A stretch of 64,000 bases of DNA, from positions 372,001 to 436,000 of the forward strand of contig NZ_JAVTSS010000002.1 of NCBI RefSeq assembly GCF_032678705.1, in the 5' to 3' direction. How positions within the stretch are numbered: the first letter of the stretch is position 1; the number at the start of each line of letters is the position of its first letter. The DNA comes from Pedobacter frigiditerrae. GTDB lineage: Bacteria; Bacteroidota; Bacteroidia; Sphingobacteriales; Sphingobacteriaceae. Both the position numbers and the translations under genes were made by a program. The notes below the pieces were generated by a model. It was not told the DNA's origin. It made no database searches and was given only the letters and a program-made list of their open reading frames with translations. Below, one piece after another: positions 17,274-26,732 of this stretch.

Positions 17274-18233
17274 ATGGATTTTACACCACAAATAAAAGAC
17301 AAACTAGACAAGCTTCAAGAAAAGTACGAAGCGATGGGTCAGGATATGGCATCTTACCTAGACGGTTTGTTATATGCAGATTTTTTAACCTATTGGGATT
17401 ATATCCATTTAGATACTTTACTGAGTTTACAAAGCCCCAAAACTCCTTTCCCTGATGAAGAGATTTTTATCATGTATCATCAGATTACGGAATTGTATTT
17501 TAAACTTTCTTTACACGAATGCAGGCAAATTGCAGAACACTCTGAATTAACTGCTCAATTTTTCACAGAACGTGTAAAACGGATTAATGCTTATTTTAAT
17601 GCCTTAACCACTTCTTTTGAAGTAATGGTTAATGGAATGGAGAAAGAGCAATTTTTAAAGTTCAGAATGTCTTTATTGCCTGCAAGCGGTTTTCAATCTG
17701 GCCAATACCGAATGATAGAAATTAGTGCCACAGACTTTACCCAATTGGTTGATAAAAGTCAGCGAGAAGCGCTAAGAAACAATACCATCGAAGAGAAATT
17801 TGAACACATTTATTGGAAGTTTGGTGCTACAGAATTATCGAGTGGCAAGCAAACCTTAACCTTAAAACAGTTCATTAAAAAATACGCAGCACAATTTCTA
17901 GCTTTAGCCAAAGAACGAGAACACACCAACTTTTCTGCTTTATATCATCAGCTAAAAGAAAAAGGGGAAGATGTAAGCCAATTGGCTGAAGAATTACGAA
18001 AACTAGACCTTTATGTAAACGTAGAGTGGCCTTTATCTCATTATAAATCAGCTGTGCGTTATTTAGAAAAAGACCCTGTAGATATTGCTGCCACCGGCGG
18101 AACGAATTGGCAGAAATATTTGCCTCCGCGTTTTCAAAAGCGAATTTTTTATCCCTTTTTATGGACCGAAGAACAAATGGAAGAATGGGGTAAAGGATGG
18201 GTGCTTAGTGTATTACAAACACTTCGAAAATGA
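17274..18233 (+). CDS. kynA: Tryptophan 2,3-dioxygenase
   Basis: Heme enzyme that opens the indole ring of L-tryptophan to N-formylkynurenine. The diagnostic blocks are IFIMYHQITELYFKLSLHE (distal His69), LPASGFQSGQYRMIEI (134-150), the proximal heme ligand His256 in PLSHYKSAVRYL, and ATGGTNW (273-279). At 319 residues it is slightly longer than Xanthomonas TDO. No kynurenine formamidase or kynureninase gene is nearby, so the rest of the pathway must be elsewhere, or the enzyme serves another purpose. It is followed by ilvE after 60 bp, with a separate promoter. Confidence 0.95.
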   Translation: MDFTPQIKDKLDKLQEKYEAMGQDMASYLDGLLYADFLTYWDYIHLDTLLSLQSPKTPFPDEEIFIMYHQITELYFKLSLHECRQIAEHSELTAQFFTERVKRINAYFNALTTSFEVMVNGMEKEQFLKFRMSLLPASGFQSGQYRMIEISATDFTQLVDKSQREALRNNTIEEKFEHIYWKFGATELSSGKQTLTLKQFIKKYAAQFLALAKEREHTNFSALYHQLKEKGEDVSQLAEELRKLDLYVNVEWPLSHYKSAVRYLEKDPVDIAATGGTNWQKYLPPRFQKRIFYPFLWTEEQMEEWGKGWVLSVLQTLRK

Positions 18234-18240
18234 AATTAAA

Positions 18241-18271
18241 TTGGGTTTAAAGCCATTTTTTCATACTTTTG
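18241..18271 (+). promoter_or_regulatory. Promoter of ilvE
   Basis: TTG (18241) then, after 20 bp, TACTTTTG (18264-18271), in the Bacteroidota -33/-7 form. The leader to the GTG start at 18294 would be about 17 nt. Confidence 0.65.
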
Positions 18272-18293
18272 CATCATATTAATACTTAAGGCA

Positions 18294-19358
18294 GTGATAG
18301 ATACTTTACAAATTAAGATTACAGAAAGCAGCAATCCGAGATTAGCTGAAACAGAATTTAAAGATATCCCATTCGGAAAAATTTTTACAGACCATATGTT
18401 TATGGCCGATTTTGAAGATGGAGAATGGAAGAATTTGCAGATTTTACCTTACGGACCAATTCCAATGAGCCCTGCAATTTCTGCTTTACATTATGGTCAG
18501 GCAATTTTTGAAGGAATGAAAGCTTATCGTTTGCCAAATGGCGAAGTAAGTGTTTTTAGAGCTGATAAAAACTTTGAACGTTTTAATATTTCTGCTGATA
18601 GAATTGCAATGCCAACTATTCCGGAAGAGATTTTTATGCAAGCTATTTCTACCTTAATTAATATCGATAAAGGTTGGGTACCTACGCAAGAAAATTACTC
18701 GTTGTACTTAAGACCCGTAATGTTTGCAACAGACTCAGCTCTTGGCGTAAAAGCAAGTGATACTTATAAATTTGTTTTGTTGGCTACACCAACCGGACCA
18801 TATTATACGAATGCTTTAAAAGTTAAAATAGAAACTAAATATACCCGTGCAAATGAAGGTGGTGTTGGTTATGCTAAAACTGCTGGTAATTATGCTCGCT
18901 CTTTATATCCTTTTGCAGAAGCGCAAAAAGAAGGTTTCGACCAATTACTTTGGACAGATTCTGCAACCCATACTTTAATTGAAGAATCTGGTGCAGCTAA
19001 CGTAATGTTTGTTTTAGATGGCAAATTAATTACTGCTGCAGTAAGCGAAACTATTTTAAATGGCGTAACTCGTGATACCATTATTGCTTTAGCAAAAGAC
19101 AGAGGAATTACTGTTGAGGAAAGAAAAGTAACCATCGCAGAAATTGTTGAAGGCGCTAAAAATGGAAAATTAACCGAAGCTTTTGCAGTTGGTACCGCAG
19201 CTACTGTTACTCAAATTGGTGAGATTGGTTATCAAGGCGAACTTTATAAATTAAGTGACGCAAGTACTCGTACCATTTCTACTAGCCTTGCAAAAGAATT
19301 AAACGATATCAGAAACGGATTAACTGAAGATAGATTTGGTTGGAACTGGATTGTTTAA
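18294..19358 (+). CDS. ilvE: Branched-chain amino acid aminotransferase
   Basis: PLP-dependent class IV transaminase for the last step of Leu/Ile/Val synthesis. The PLP lysine is Lys195 in GYAKTAGNYARSL, and the typical YGQAIFEGMKAY, EESGAANVMF and AFAVGTAATV motifs follow. At 354 residues it is normal length for the group 2 enzyme. The start is GTG (18294); no ATG is available and family members begin MIDTLxI. A strong terminator follows. Confidence 0.97.
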   Translation: MIDTLQIKITESSNPRLAETEFKDIPFGKIFTDHMFMADFEDGEWKNLQILPYGPIPMSPAISALHYGQAIFEGMKAYRLPNGEVSVFRADKNFERFNISADRIAMPTIPEEIFMQAISTLINIDKGWVPTQENYSLYLRPVMFATDSALGVKASDTYKFVLLATPTGPYYTNALKVKIETKYTRANEGGVGYAKTAGNYARSLYPFAEAQKEGFDQLLWTDSATHTLIEESGAANVMFVLDGKLITAAVSETILNGVTRDTIIALAKDRGITVEERKVTIAEIVEGAKNGKLTEAFAVGTAATVTQIGEIGYQGELYKLSDASTRTISTSLAKELNDIRNGLTEDRFGWNWIV

Positions 19359-19400
19359 CAGTTTTCAATTAACAGCTAGCAGTTAGCTCAACAAATAATT

Positions 19401-19433
19401 AACCGCCTTATATGCAAAACATATAAGGCGGTT
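19401..19433 (+). terminator. Terminator of ilvE
   Basis: 14-bp stem AACCGCCTTATATG / CATATAAGGCGGTT, loop CAAAA, then TTGTTTTT. It also faces the end of the minus-strand AsmA-like gene. Confidence 0.92.
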
Positions 19434-19439
19434 TTGTTT

Positions 19440-21248
19440 TTAGCGGCGTCGCTGTTGTTGTTCCTTTTTCTCTATTCTAATTTCCCTGCGTCTTCTACGT
19501 TCATCTCTATCATCTTTCATCTTTTCGAATTTGGCAACTTGGGCTTTAATTTCGGCTTCTTTTTGTGGTGTTACACCCACACTATACTTTACACCTTGAA
19601 ATAAGGTTTTCCAAATGAAACTAAAGAATGAAGCTGTTGGTTCGCGTTTAAAATTAATAGTTGCCGAGGTATATTTTCCGTCTGCTGTGGGATTATCTGA
19701 GTATAAAACCAAGGCATTTGCCAAGATAGAAAGCAAACCCTTCTTAACTAATCGTTGCCTGCCTTCTTGCTTTTTTAAGAGCGCTACAGATAAATCGTTA
19801 AATTTAAAATCTACCTTTCCTTTTGCAACATCCTGATTTGCCTTAATATCAAATGCCAAACTTTTAATATCTCCTTTATTTACCTGAACCATTCCTAATG
19901 GCTTAACGATTTGATTTAGTTTCCTGCCATCCAAATTGGTAATTGCTCCCTTATAATCAAAAGCCCCAATTGGCGATGTTAAATAGAATTTAAAGTTGAT
20001 GTCTAATTTCCCTTGCCCCATTACATAACTCTCCAAATCTGCCTGCATAACTGGGTTAACGTCTTTTACCTTTACTGCATTGGTAGCATTTGTAATGGTG
20101 CCTGAAGTTCTTTGAAAATTAATTTTTCCTCGTTGTAAACTCTTCTTGTCGAACTCGGCATAACTCACATCGATATTATTGAGTTTAATTTTTTTGATGG
20201 TCAATTGTGCGTTTAACTGTTGCAACAATTGATGCGGGAATCTTCCTGTTTTATCTTTAATCAGCTTAGGAAATGTATTATTATTAAACACATTTACACT
20301 TCCATCTGTAATGGTCATTTGGCTGGCAATTAATTCTCTTTTGCGTATGTATGCGGGTAAATCTAAGCCATCAAGGCTGATGTTATTGAGCTGGATATTA
20401 AACCTATCCCGAGCATAACCGGCTACTTTGGCGAATTCAGTTTCGCTATAACGAGGCACTAATCCAAATTCTTTTATATTCACTTTTCCGCTAGATGCGG
20501 TAAAATCTAATTGATTAACATTAATGTGGTACATACTATCTGGTGTTGCATAAGCATAGTTTACCACATTTACATTAATGTCTTTTAGCAAATAGAGTCT
20601 TGTTTTATCTTGGGCAGAAAGTGAGTCAATTAACCAATCATTTAGCGTAATACTGATGTTTGCCACAGAATCTGTATCGGCAATTGGTCCATTGTTATTT
20701 ACATATTTAAATCTAGCATTTCTAAAATCTACCACCTCTACTCTTAACGATTTAAACATTTTTTTGATGTAATCGTAAGGAGAAACCCTTGGTCGCGGAG
20801 GTCGGTTATCATTAAAATCGAAATGTTTGTTAACCATTGTAATGTCTGGCTTATCAAACAGCAACAAATCTACATCTACCTTTTTATTGAAATAGATATT
20901 AAAGGGATGGAATTTTTTAATGGCCAGTTCCTTTAATTTGATGTAATAAAGATTATTTGGTGCTTTTTTCGCTGCTATTAAAAGCTTAAAAACATTGGTA
21001 TCTGGAATGATTTTCACATCGCTTATAGTTGCAGAACCTGTGATGAAATTGGTATGAATTTCAGAAAAATCTACACTGTACAAACCATTAGTTGATTTTT
21101 GAACCAACTCCTTTAACTCTGCCTTAATTAAGGGTTTAAACTTTATGCTGATGTACCAAGAAGCGCCGACTAAACTTACAGCAATGAATAATAATATTCC
21201 TAAAACCCATTTTAAAACTCTAAATTTTCTTGGTGCCTTTTCAGCCAT
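19440..21248 (-). CDS. AsmA/DUF748-like membrane-anchored protein (copy 1)
   Basis: 602 residues: a short basic start, one N-terminal membrane span (about 13-33), and a long beta-rich region with the repeated pattern of AsmA-type proteins (TGSATISDVKIIPDTNVF, DGLDLPAYI, LTSPIGAFDYKGAI), ending in a highly basic tail. AsmA-like proteins in the envelope help lipids or outer-membrane components move across the periplasm; this specific role is not shown here. It is a paralogue of the next gene upstream on the same strand (21363-23129), aligned along the full length. Confidence 0.7.
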   Translation of the reverse strand: MAEKAPRKFRVLKWVLGILLFIAVSLVGASWYISIKFKPLIKAELKELVQKSTNGLYSVDFSEIHTNFITGSATISDVKIIPDTNVFKLLIAAKKAPNNLYYIKLKELAIKKFHPFNIYFNKKVDVDLLLFDKPDITMVNKHFDFNDNRPPRPRVSPYDYIKKMFKSLRVEVVDFRNARFKYVNNNGPIADTDSVANISITLNDWLIDSLSAQDKTRLYLLKDINVNVVNYAYATPDSMYHINVNQLDFTASSGKVNIKEFGLVPRYSETEFAKVAGYARDRFNIQLNNISLDGLDLPAYIRKRELIASQMTITDGSVNVFNNNTFPKLIKDKTGRFPHQLLQQLNAQLTIKKIKLNNIDVSYAEFDKKSLQRGKINFQRTSGTITNATNAVKVKDVNPVMQADLESYVMGQGKLDINFKFYLTSPIGAFDYKGAITNLDGRKLNQIVKPLGMVQVNKGDIKSLAFDIKANQDVAKGKVDFKFNDLSVALLKKQEGRQRLVKKGLLSILANALVLYSDNPTADGKYTSATINFKREPTASFFSFIWKTLFQGVKYSVGVTPQKEAEIKAQVAKFEKMKDDRDERRRRREIRIEKKEQQQRRR

Positions 21249-21362
21249 ATTGTGAACATCTGTTTATGTGTTCCAATATAGTAAAATATAGCGATTTTTG
21301 AACCATCTAAGACAGCTAAGAAAATCTTAGATTAACTTAGATTTCTTAGATGGTAAAAGCAA

Positions 21363-23129
21363 CTATTGGTCCTTATCCTTCTCTGCCTTTCTTTCAGCTC
21401 GTTTTTTAATTCGTTCAGCTTTTTTACTAGATATAGGCTCTTTCATCGGTTTTACTGGAACAATACCTAATCCTACGGTTTCCCTTATGCCTATAAAAAC
21501 ACTCTTCCACATCAGGTTAAAAAATGAGGCTTGCGGAACTCTAGTGAAAGTAATATTAGCCACTCTTAACGGTTCGTCTTTTGTAGGATTATCATTTTTA
21601 ATTAAAATCGTATTTGCTAAAAATGATAATAAACCTTTCTTCTCCTTTACCCCGTTTTCATCTTCTTTTAAAAGATTTACTTTTAAATCGTTATAGGCAA
21701 ATTTTACAACGCCAGCGCTACCTCTTTCATTGGCATTTATTGTAAAATCAACACTTTTAACGCTTCCTGTATTAATAGAAACCAAACCCAACGACCTAGA
21801 AAGTGGATTTAACACTTTCAAATTAAACGGACTTACGTGTCCAACATAGCTAAATGCAGCATCTTTAGCAGTTAAATTAAAATCGATTTTAACATTCAAT
21901 TTTCCTGTTCCCATCACGTAAGTAGTTAAATCTGCATAAGCGTGATTCTTTTTAGAAAGCCTCAAAGAATCATTGGTGATATTCAAAATTTTTCCACTCA
22001 AATTCTCCAAGCGTAAAGTACCAAGTTCCTTAGTTTGTGGATTATATTCTGTATAAGCAATATCAACTTTATTTAAGGTCAAGGTATCAATCAAAGTTTC
22101 AATACCTAATCTTTTTAATGCATTGTGCGGATAATTTCTCCCTTTATCAAAACTCGCAGGTGGCAATTGCCTGTTTAAAAATACAGCAACCTTTGCAGGA
22201 CCAATGTTCAATCTTTTAGCGTGTAAATTTCCATCATTATTTAAAGAGATAAAGTCAATTCCACTAAAGCTCAATTCATCAAATTTTAAATCGTAACGGT
22301 CTTTTTGAGTATTATATTTCCTACTAAAAGCCAAGTCTGGATACATCGGAATAAGTTGAACACCAACAACTCTCAATGTTTTTTTATTTAAGGAACCTCT
22401 TACGGTATCCACCTTGATGGTGTACATTTTATCTGCTGTTAGCGAACGATAATCGGCCATCGCAAAAGCAATATCTTTAGCGTGAAAGACCCTTGTTGTA
22501 TCAAATTGAGCTAGTGAATCTATCAAGACATCTTTCACATTTATACTCAAATGTTTAACAGCATTCAACTTTTTTGGACCGTTATAGTAATCAAAATCAG
22601 CATCAATTACTTTGATATTTAAAACCCGAATGGATTTTAATGACTTTGAAATTTGCTGGTACAAAGTTCTATCATCTTTAACCGTATCCGTTCTTTTAGG
22701 CACTTTATGATAAACCATATCAATGGATGGATTATCCAAAATAATATCATTCATGATGATTTCTTTATTGAGATATGCCTTCAAAACACTTACTCGTTTC
22801 AAGTTTAAATGGGCTAACTTAATTCTAAATAAATGTGTTGGCGCTCTTTTTATCGCTTTTAGCTGATTAAAAACTGAAGTATCTGGTGTTAATTTAATGC
22901 TATCTAAAACAACTGTTCCTGTAACAAGATTCAAATGAATATCTTGGAAATCAATTTTATATAAATGATTAGAACCTTCATAAACGCCTTCCTTAATTTT
23001 TTCTGTTAGCAGCGGTTTCCATTTGGCACTAAAGTAAATGGCAACTCCTCCAATTAAAAGAATAAGCGTTAACAAAATACCTCCTGCCCGAGTAAGTATT
23101 TTTTTTGTGTTGCGTTTTTTAGCTGGCAT
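21363..23129 (-). CDS. AsmA/DUF748-like membrane-anchored protein (copy 2)
   Basis: 588 residues, paralogous to the next gene downstream: the pattern FSAKWKPLLTEKIKEGV, HLNLVTGTVVLDSIKLTPDT and a basic tail recur. One N-terminal span lies at about residues 14-34. The two genes, 114 bp apart, likely come from an old tandem duplication and may work together in the envelope. The function is inferred only from the AsmA-like pattern. Confidence 0.7.
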   Translation of the reverse strand: MPAKKRNTKKILTRAGGILLTLILLIGGVAIYFSAKWKPLLTEKIKEGVYEGSNHLYKIDFQDIHLNLVTGTVVLDSIKLTPDTSVFNQLKAIKRAPTHLFRIKLAHLNLKRVSVLKAYLNKEIIMNDIILDNPSIDMVYHKVPKRTDTVKDDRTLYQQISKSLKSIRVLNIKVIDADFDYYNGPKKLNAVKHLSINVKDVLIDSLAQFDTTRVFHAKDIAFAMADYRSLTADKMYTIKVDTVRGSLNKKTLRVVGVQLIPMYPDLAFSRKYNTQKDRYDLKFDELSFSGIDFISLNNDGNLHAKRLNIGPAKVAVFLNRQLPPASFDKGRNYPHNALKRLGIETLIDTLTLNKVDIAYTEYNPQTKELGTLRLENLSGKILNITNDSLRLSKKNHAYADLTTYVMGTGKLNVKIDFNLTAKDAAFSYVGHVSPFNLKVLNPLSRSLGLVSINTGSVKSVDFTINANERGSAGVVKFAYNDLKVNLLKEDENGVKEKKGLLSFLANTILIKNDNPTKDEPLRVANITFTRVPQASFFNLMWKSVFIGIRETVGLGIVPVKPMKEPISSKKAERIKKRAERKAEKDKDQ

Positions 23130-23207
23130 AAGATGATTTACGTAATAACGAGAAAACCAGTTCTATTGTTTGAATTTTGTAAGGAGAGTTATTTTTGATG
23201 CTGACAA

Positions 23208-23240
23208 TTTGTCATTTATAAATTATATTTTGTATTTTTG
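23208..23240 (+). promoter_or_regulatory. Promoter of the miaB gene string
   Basis: TTTG (23208-23211), 21-bp spacer, TATTTTTG (23233-23240). The leader to the ATG at 23328 would be about 80 nt and includes the purine-rich then pyrimidine-rich tracts described in the findings. Confidence 0.7.
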
Positions 23241-23327
23241 AAACCCAATTTAGATGAGTGGAAGGTTGGGAGTTTACAGGTTTTAGACTTGTTCTCTTAA
23301 CTCAAAACTCATAACTCACAACTTAAT

Positions 23328-24869
23328 ATGATTGATTTACAGCTTACGGATAAGAAACACGATGAAGAGCGCCAAGGAGAGGCTTTAGTTTTAGAAAACC
23401 TAAAAAAAAGCGACGGTAGAAAACTGTACATTGAAAGTTATGGTTGCCAAATGAATTTTGCAGATAGTGAAATCGTTGCATCTATTTTAGCAGATACAGG
23501 TTTTGAAACTACTGGAGATTATCATCAAGCAGATGTTATCTTCATCAATACTTGTTCTATTCGCGAAAACGCCGAAACTCGTGTTCGTAATCGCTTATCG
23601 CAATTCGGCGTAGAGAAAAGAAGAAATCCGAAATTAATTGTTGGTGTTTTAGGCTGCATGGCCGAACGTTTAAAAGCTAAATTTTTAGAAGAAGAAAAAT
23701 TAGTTGATGTGGTTGTTGGTCCAGATGCATATCGCGATTTGCCAGGCTTAATTAGTCAGGTAGAAGAAGGGCATAAAGCCGTAAACGTAATTTTATCTCG
23801 TGAAGAAACGTATGCAGATGTTAGTCCGGTTCGTTTAAACAGCAACGGCATTACTGCTTTTGTAACCATTATGCGTGGTTGCGATAACATGTGTTCTTTC
23901 TGTGTTGTGCCATTTACACGTGGTCGTGAGCGTAGTAGAGACCCATTTTCTATCATTAACGAATGTAGAGATTTGTTCGAAAATGGCTATCGCGAAGTTA
24001 CTTTGTTAGGTCAAAACGTAGATTCTTACCATTGGACAAAGCCAAAAGCTGACCAAGCTGTAGCCAATGATTTGGCCGATGAAATGAACACCTTAACTGG
24101 AGATGCTTTATTAGAAGCTTTAACTAATAAAACAGATTTACCAGGAACACGCAGAGATGAAAATGCAATTGCAGAAGAAGGCTCTATGAATTTTGCACAA
24201 TTATTAGCTTTAGTAGCAGAGATTAGTCCAGAATTACGAGTGCGTTTTTCTACATCGCATCCAAAAGACATTACTGATGAAGTTTTATATACCATAGCTA
24301 AATACGATAACATTTGCAATTACATTCACTTGCCTGTTCAATCTGGTAATTCGAGGATTTTGGCTCTAATGAATCGTACTTATACCCGCGAATGGTACAT
24401 GAACAGAATTGATGCCATCCGCAGAATTATTCCAGGTTGTGCCATCTCGGCGGATATCATCGCAGGTTTCTGCACCGAAACAGAAGAGGAACACCAAGAT
24501 ACGTTGAGCATTATGGATTATGCGAGATACAATTTTGCTTATACTTTCTCTTACTCAGAACGCCCAGGAACTTTAGCTGCACGTAAATATACAGATGATG
24601 TTCCAGAAGATGTTAAAGCCCGTAGATTGGCAGAAATATTCAAGAAACAACAAGAAGACTCACTGGCTTGTTTAGAAGATTTTGTTGGCAAAACAGTTAA
24701 GGTTTTAATTGAAGGTTACTCTAAAAAGTCAGACAAGGAATATAGAGGCCGTAATGACGAAAATGCAATGGTTGTTTTCCCTGTTTCAGATTTGGTAAAA
24801 CCAGGAGACTATGCAAATGTTTATGTGGAGAGGTGTACATCGGCTACTTTGTTGGGAAAAATTGTTTAA
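23328..24869 (+). CDS. miaB: tRNA-2-methylthio-N6-dimethylallyladenosine synthase
   Basis: Radical-SAM methylthiotransferase acting on A37 of tRNAs that read UNN codons. The N-terminal auxiliary cluster uses Cys40, Cys76 and Cys110, and the radical-SAM CxxxCxxC is Cys185/189/192 ([16 protein letters not shown]). A C-terminal TRAM domain ends the protein. At 513 residues it is longer than usual because of an extra segment of about 50 residues at 236-286 ([19 protein letters not shown]..). It heads a string with a sigma-54 activator and LptE. Confidence 0.97.
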   Translation: MIDLQLTDKKHDEERQGEALVLENLKKSDGRKLYIESYGCQMNFADSEIVASILADTGFETTGDYHQADVIFINTCSIRENAETRVRNRLSQFGVEKRRNPKLIVGVLGCMAERLKAKFLEEEKLVDVVVGPDAYRDLPGLISQVEEGHKAVNVILSREETYADVSPVRLNSNGITAFVTIMRGCDNMCSFCVVPFTRGRERSRDPFSIINECRDLFENGYREVTLLGQNVDSYHWTKPKADQAVANDLADEMNTLTGDALLEALTNKTDLPGTRRDENAIAEEGSMNFAQLLALVAEISPELRVRFSTSHPKDITDEVLYTIAKYDNICNYIHLPVQSGNSRILALMNRTYTREWYMNRIDAIRRIIPGCAISADIIAGFCTETEEEHQDTLSIMDYARYNFAYTFSYSERPGTLAARKYTDDVPEDVKARRLAEIFKKQQEDSLACLEDFVGKTVKVLIEGYSKKSDKEYRGRNDENAMVVFPVSDLVKPGDYANVYVERCTSATLLGKIV

Positions 24870-24910
24870 TTAAGGTTGAAGGTAGAGGGTTAAAAGGTGG
24901 AAGGTTTAAA

Positions 24911-24949
24911 ATCTCACATCTCAATACCCACATCTCAATACTCAATACC
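24911..24949 (+). repeat. CTCAATAC-type pyrimidine tract before sigma-54 activator
   Basis: Degenerate repeats of CTCAATAC and CTCACAT just upstream of the ATG at 24955. The preceding 24872-24910 is a purine-rich GAAGGT tract. Similar tracts lie before miaB (23298-23325) and groEL (32621-32654). Confidence 0.6.
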
Positions 24950-24954
24950 AAAAA

Positions 24955-26184
24955 ATGGATATACAAGATATAAAAAATAGGTTCGGGATAATTGGTGGTT
25001 CGCCGCTGTTAAACCGTGCTATAGATACTGCCAGACAAGTTGCCCCTACCGATATGTCGGTATTAATTACTGGAGAAAGTGGTAGTGGTAAGGAAGTTTT
25101 TTCTCACATCATCCATCAAATGAGCACTCGTAAACACGGTGCTTTTATCGCGGTAAACTGTGGTGCAATTCCAGAAGGAACTATAGATTCAGAATTATTT
25201 GGACATGAAAAAGGCTCTTTTACTGGCGCACATGAAGCTCGTAAAGGTTACTTTGAAGTTGCTAATGGCGGAACGATATTTTTGGATGAGGTGGCAGAAT
25301 TACCACTAGGAACACAAGCTCGTTTGTTACGTATTTTAGAAAGTGGTGAGTATTTACGTGTAGGTTCTTCTAAAGTTCAAAAAACAGATGTACGTATTAT
25401 TGCAGCAACAAATGTTGACGTTTATAACCGCGTAAAATCTGGCAAATTTCGCGAAGATTTATACTACAGGCTAAACACTGTGCCTTTGCGCATTCCTGCT
25501 TTGCACGAGCGTAAAGAAGATATTTATTTGTTGTTCCGTAAGTTCTCTGCAGATTTTAGCGATAAATACCGCAGTCCTGGCATTCAGTTAGAACCAGAAG
25601 CTATTCAGATTTTAAGTAATTACAGCTGGCCAGGAAATGTGAGGCAGCTGAAAAATATTGCAGAGCAAATTTGCGTTTTAGAGAAAGATAGAAATGTTAG
25701 CGGACAGGCTTTGTTAAATTATATTCCAAACGAGCAAGGAAGTAATTTACCGATGACGCTTAATGGAAACAGCAAGGAAGATTTTTCTGAAAGAGATATT
25801 TTGTACAAGGTTCTTTTTGACATGAAAAAGGACATGATGGAGTTAAAAAAATTGGTAGCAGAGATTATTCAAAATGGTGGTAATACATCGCATATCATGG
25901 CAGATAATCCTCAATTTATTAATCAGCTATATCAAGAAGCTGATATGCCTAATAATAATGAGCCGACCTTAACAATTAAACATCCATCGCAAAATGCACC
26001 AACAGAATACAACTATGCACATGATGCCGAGGAAGTTGAAGAATCATTATCATTAATTGATAAAGAATCTGATTTAATTAAAAAAGCACTCAAAAAACAT
26101 AAAGGCAAACGCAAATTTGCAGCACAAGAATTGGGCATTTCAGAACGTACGCTTTATCGCAAAATAAAAGAGCTTAACCTATAA
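24955..26184 (+). CDS. Sigma-54-dependent transcriptional activator, no sensor domain
   Basis: 409 residues. The AAA+ domain begins at residue 1 almost directly: Walker A GESGSGKE (40-47), sigma-54 contact loop GSFTGA (87-92, in place of GAFTGA), Walker B IFLDEVAEL, and FREDLYYRLNTVPLRIP. A C-terminal Fis-type helix-turn-helix (about 370-409, FAAQELGISERTLYRKIKEL) binds DNA. There is no receiver, GAF or PAS domain at the N-terminus, so activity must be controlled by expression or by an unseen partner. It lies between miaB and lptE, close to co-directional genes, an order often seen in Bacteroidota. Targets are unknown. Confidence 0.95.
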   Translation: MDIQDIKNRFGIIGGSPLLNRAIDTARQVAPTDMSVLITGESGSGKEVFSHIIHQMSTRKHGAFIAVNCGAIPEGTIDSELFGHEKGSFTGAHEARKGYFEVANGGTIFLDEVAELPLGTQARLLRILESGEYLRVGSSKVQKTDVRIIAATNVDVYNRVKSGKFREDLYYRLNTVPLRIPALHERKEDIYLLFRKFSADFSDKYRSPGIQLEPEAIQILSNYSWPGNVRQLKNIAEQICVLEKDRNVSGQALLNYIPNEQGSNLPMTLNGNSKEDFSERDILYKVLFDMKKDMMELKKLVAEIIQNGGNTSHIMADNPQFINQLYQEADMPNNNEPTLTIKHPSQNAPTEYNYAHDAEEVEESLSLIDKESDLIKKALKKHKGKRKFAAQELGISERTLYRKIKELNL

Positions 26185-26190
26185 AAAACC

Positions 26191-26700
26191 ATGAAGAAAA
26201 TCATATTGTTTTTAGCAGTTGTTATTTCACTAAGCGGATGTTATACATTTAAAGGGGCTTCTATTCCACCTGAAATGAAAACCGTTAATATTACACTTTT
26301 CGAAAATAAAGCTCCTCTAGTTATCCCAACTTTAAGTAATGATTTTACCGAATCCTTGAAATTATACATCCGTAATCAAAGTAGTTTAACTACTACACAA
26401 CAGCAAGAGGCAGATGCAAGCTTTAGTGGTGAAATTACAGGTTATGACATAAAGCCTATTTCAATTCAGGACAATACCAGACCAGTTGCTGGTGCCAACC
26501 GTTTAACCATAACTGTCAGGGTTAAATATATCAATAACATTAAAGACCATGAAAAAGAAGGCTTTGATGAAAGTTTTACAGCCTTTACAGATTTTTCGTT
26601 GGCAGGTCAATCTTTGCAATCCATTCAAGATAAATTGATTAAGGAAGTAAACGTAAAGCTTACCGAAAATATATTTAATCGTGCTTTCGCACAATGGTAA
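26191..26700 (+). CDS. lptE: LptE-family outer membrane lipoprotein
   Basis: 169 residues with a lipobox at LSGC (Cys17) and the Bacteroidota LptE/LPS-assembly lipoprotein pattern: CYTFKGASIPPEMKTVNI and EADASFSGEITGYDIKPISI. In other bacteria LptE plugs the LptD barrel during lipopolysaccharide insertion. The gene follows the sigma-54 activator by 6 bp. It is likely cotranscribed. Confidence 0.85.
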   Translation: MKKIILFLAVVISLSGCYTFKGASIPPEMKTVNITLFENKAPLVIPTLSNDFTESLKLYIRNQSSLTTTQQQEADASFSGEITGYDIKPISIQDNTRPVAGANRLTITVRVKYINNIKDHEKEGFDESFTAFTDFSLAGQSLQSIQDKLIKEVNVKLTENIFNRAFAQW

Positions 26701-26732
26701 CAATATCACATTTCAATTATTAACTTAGCGGC

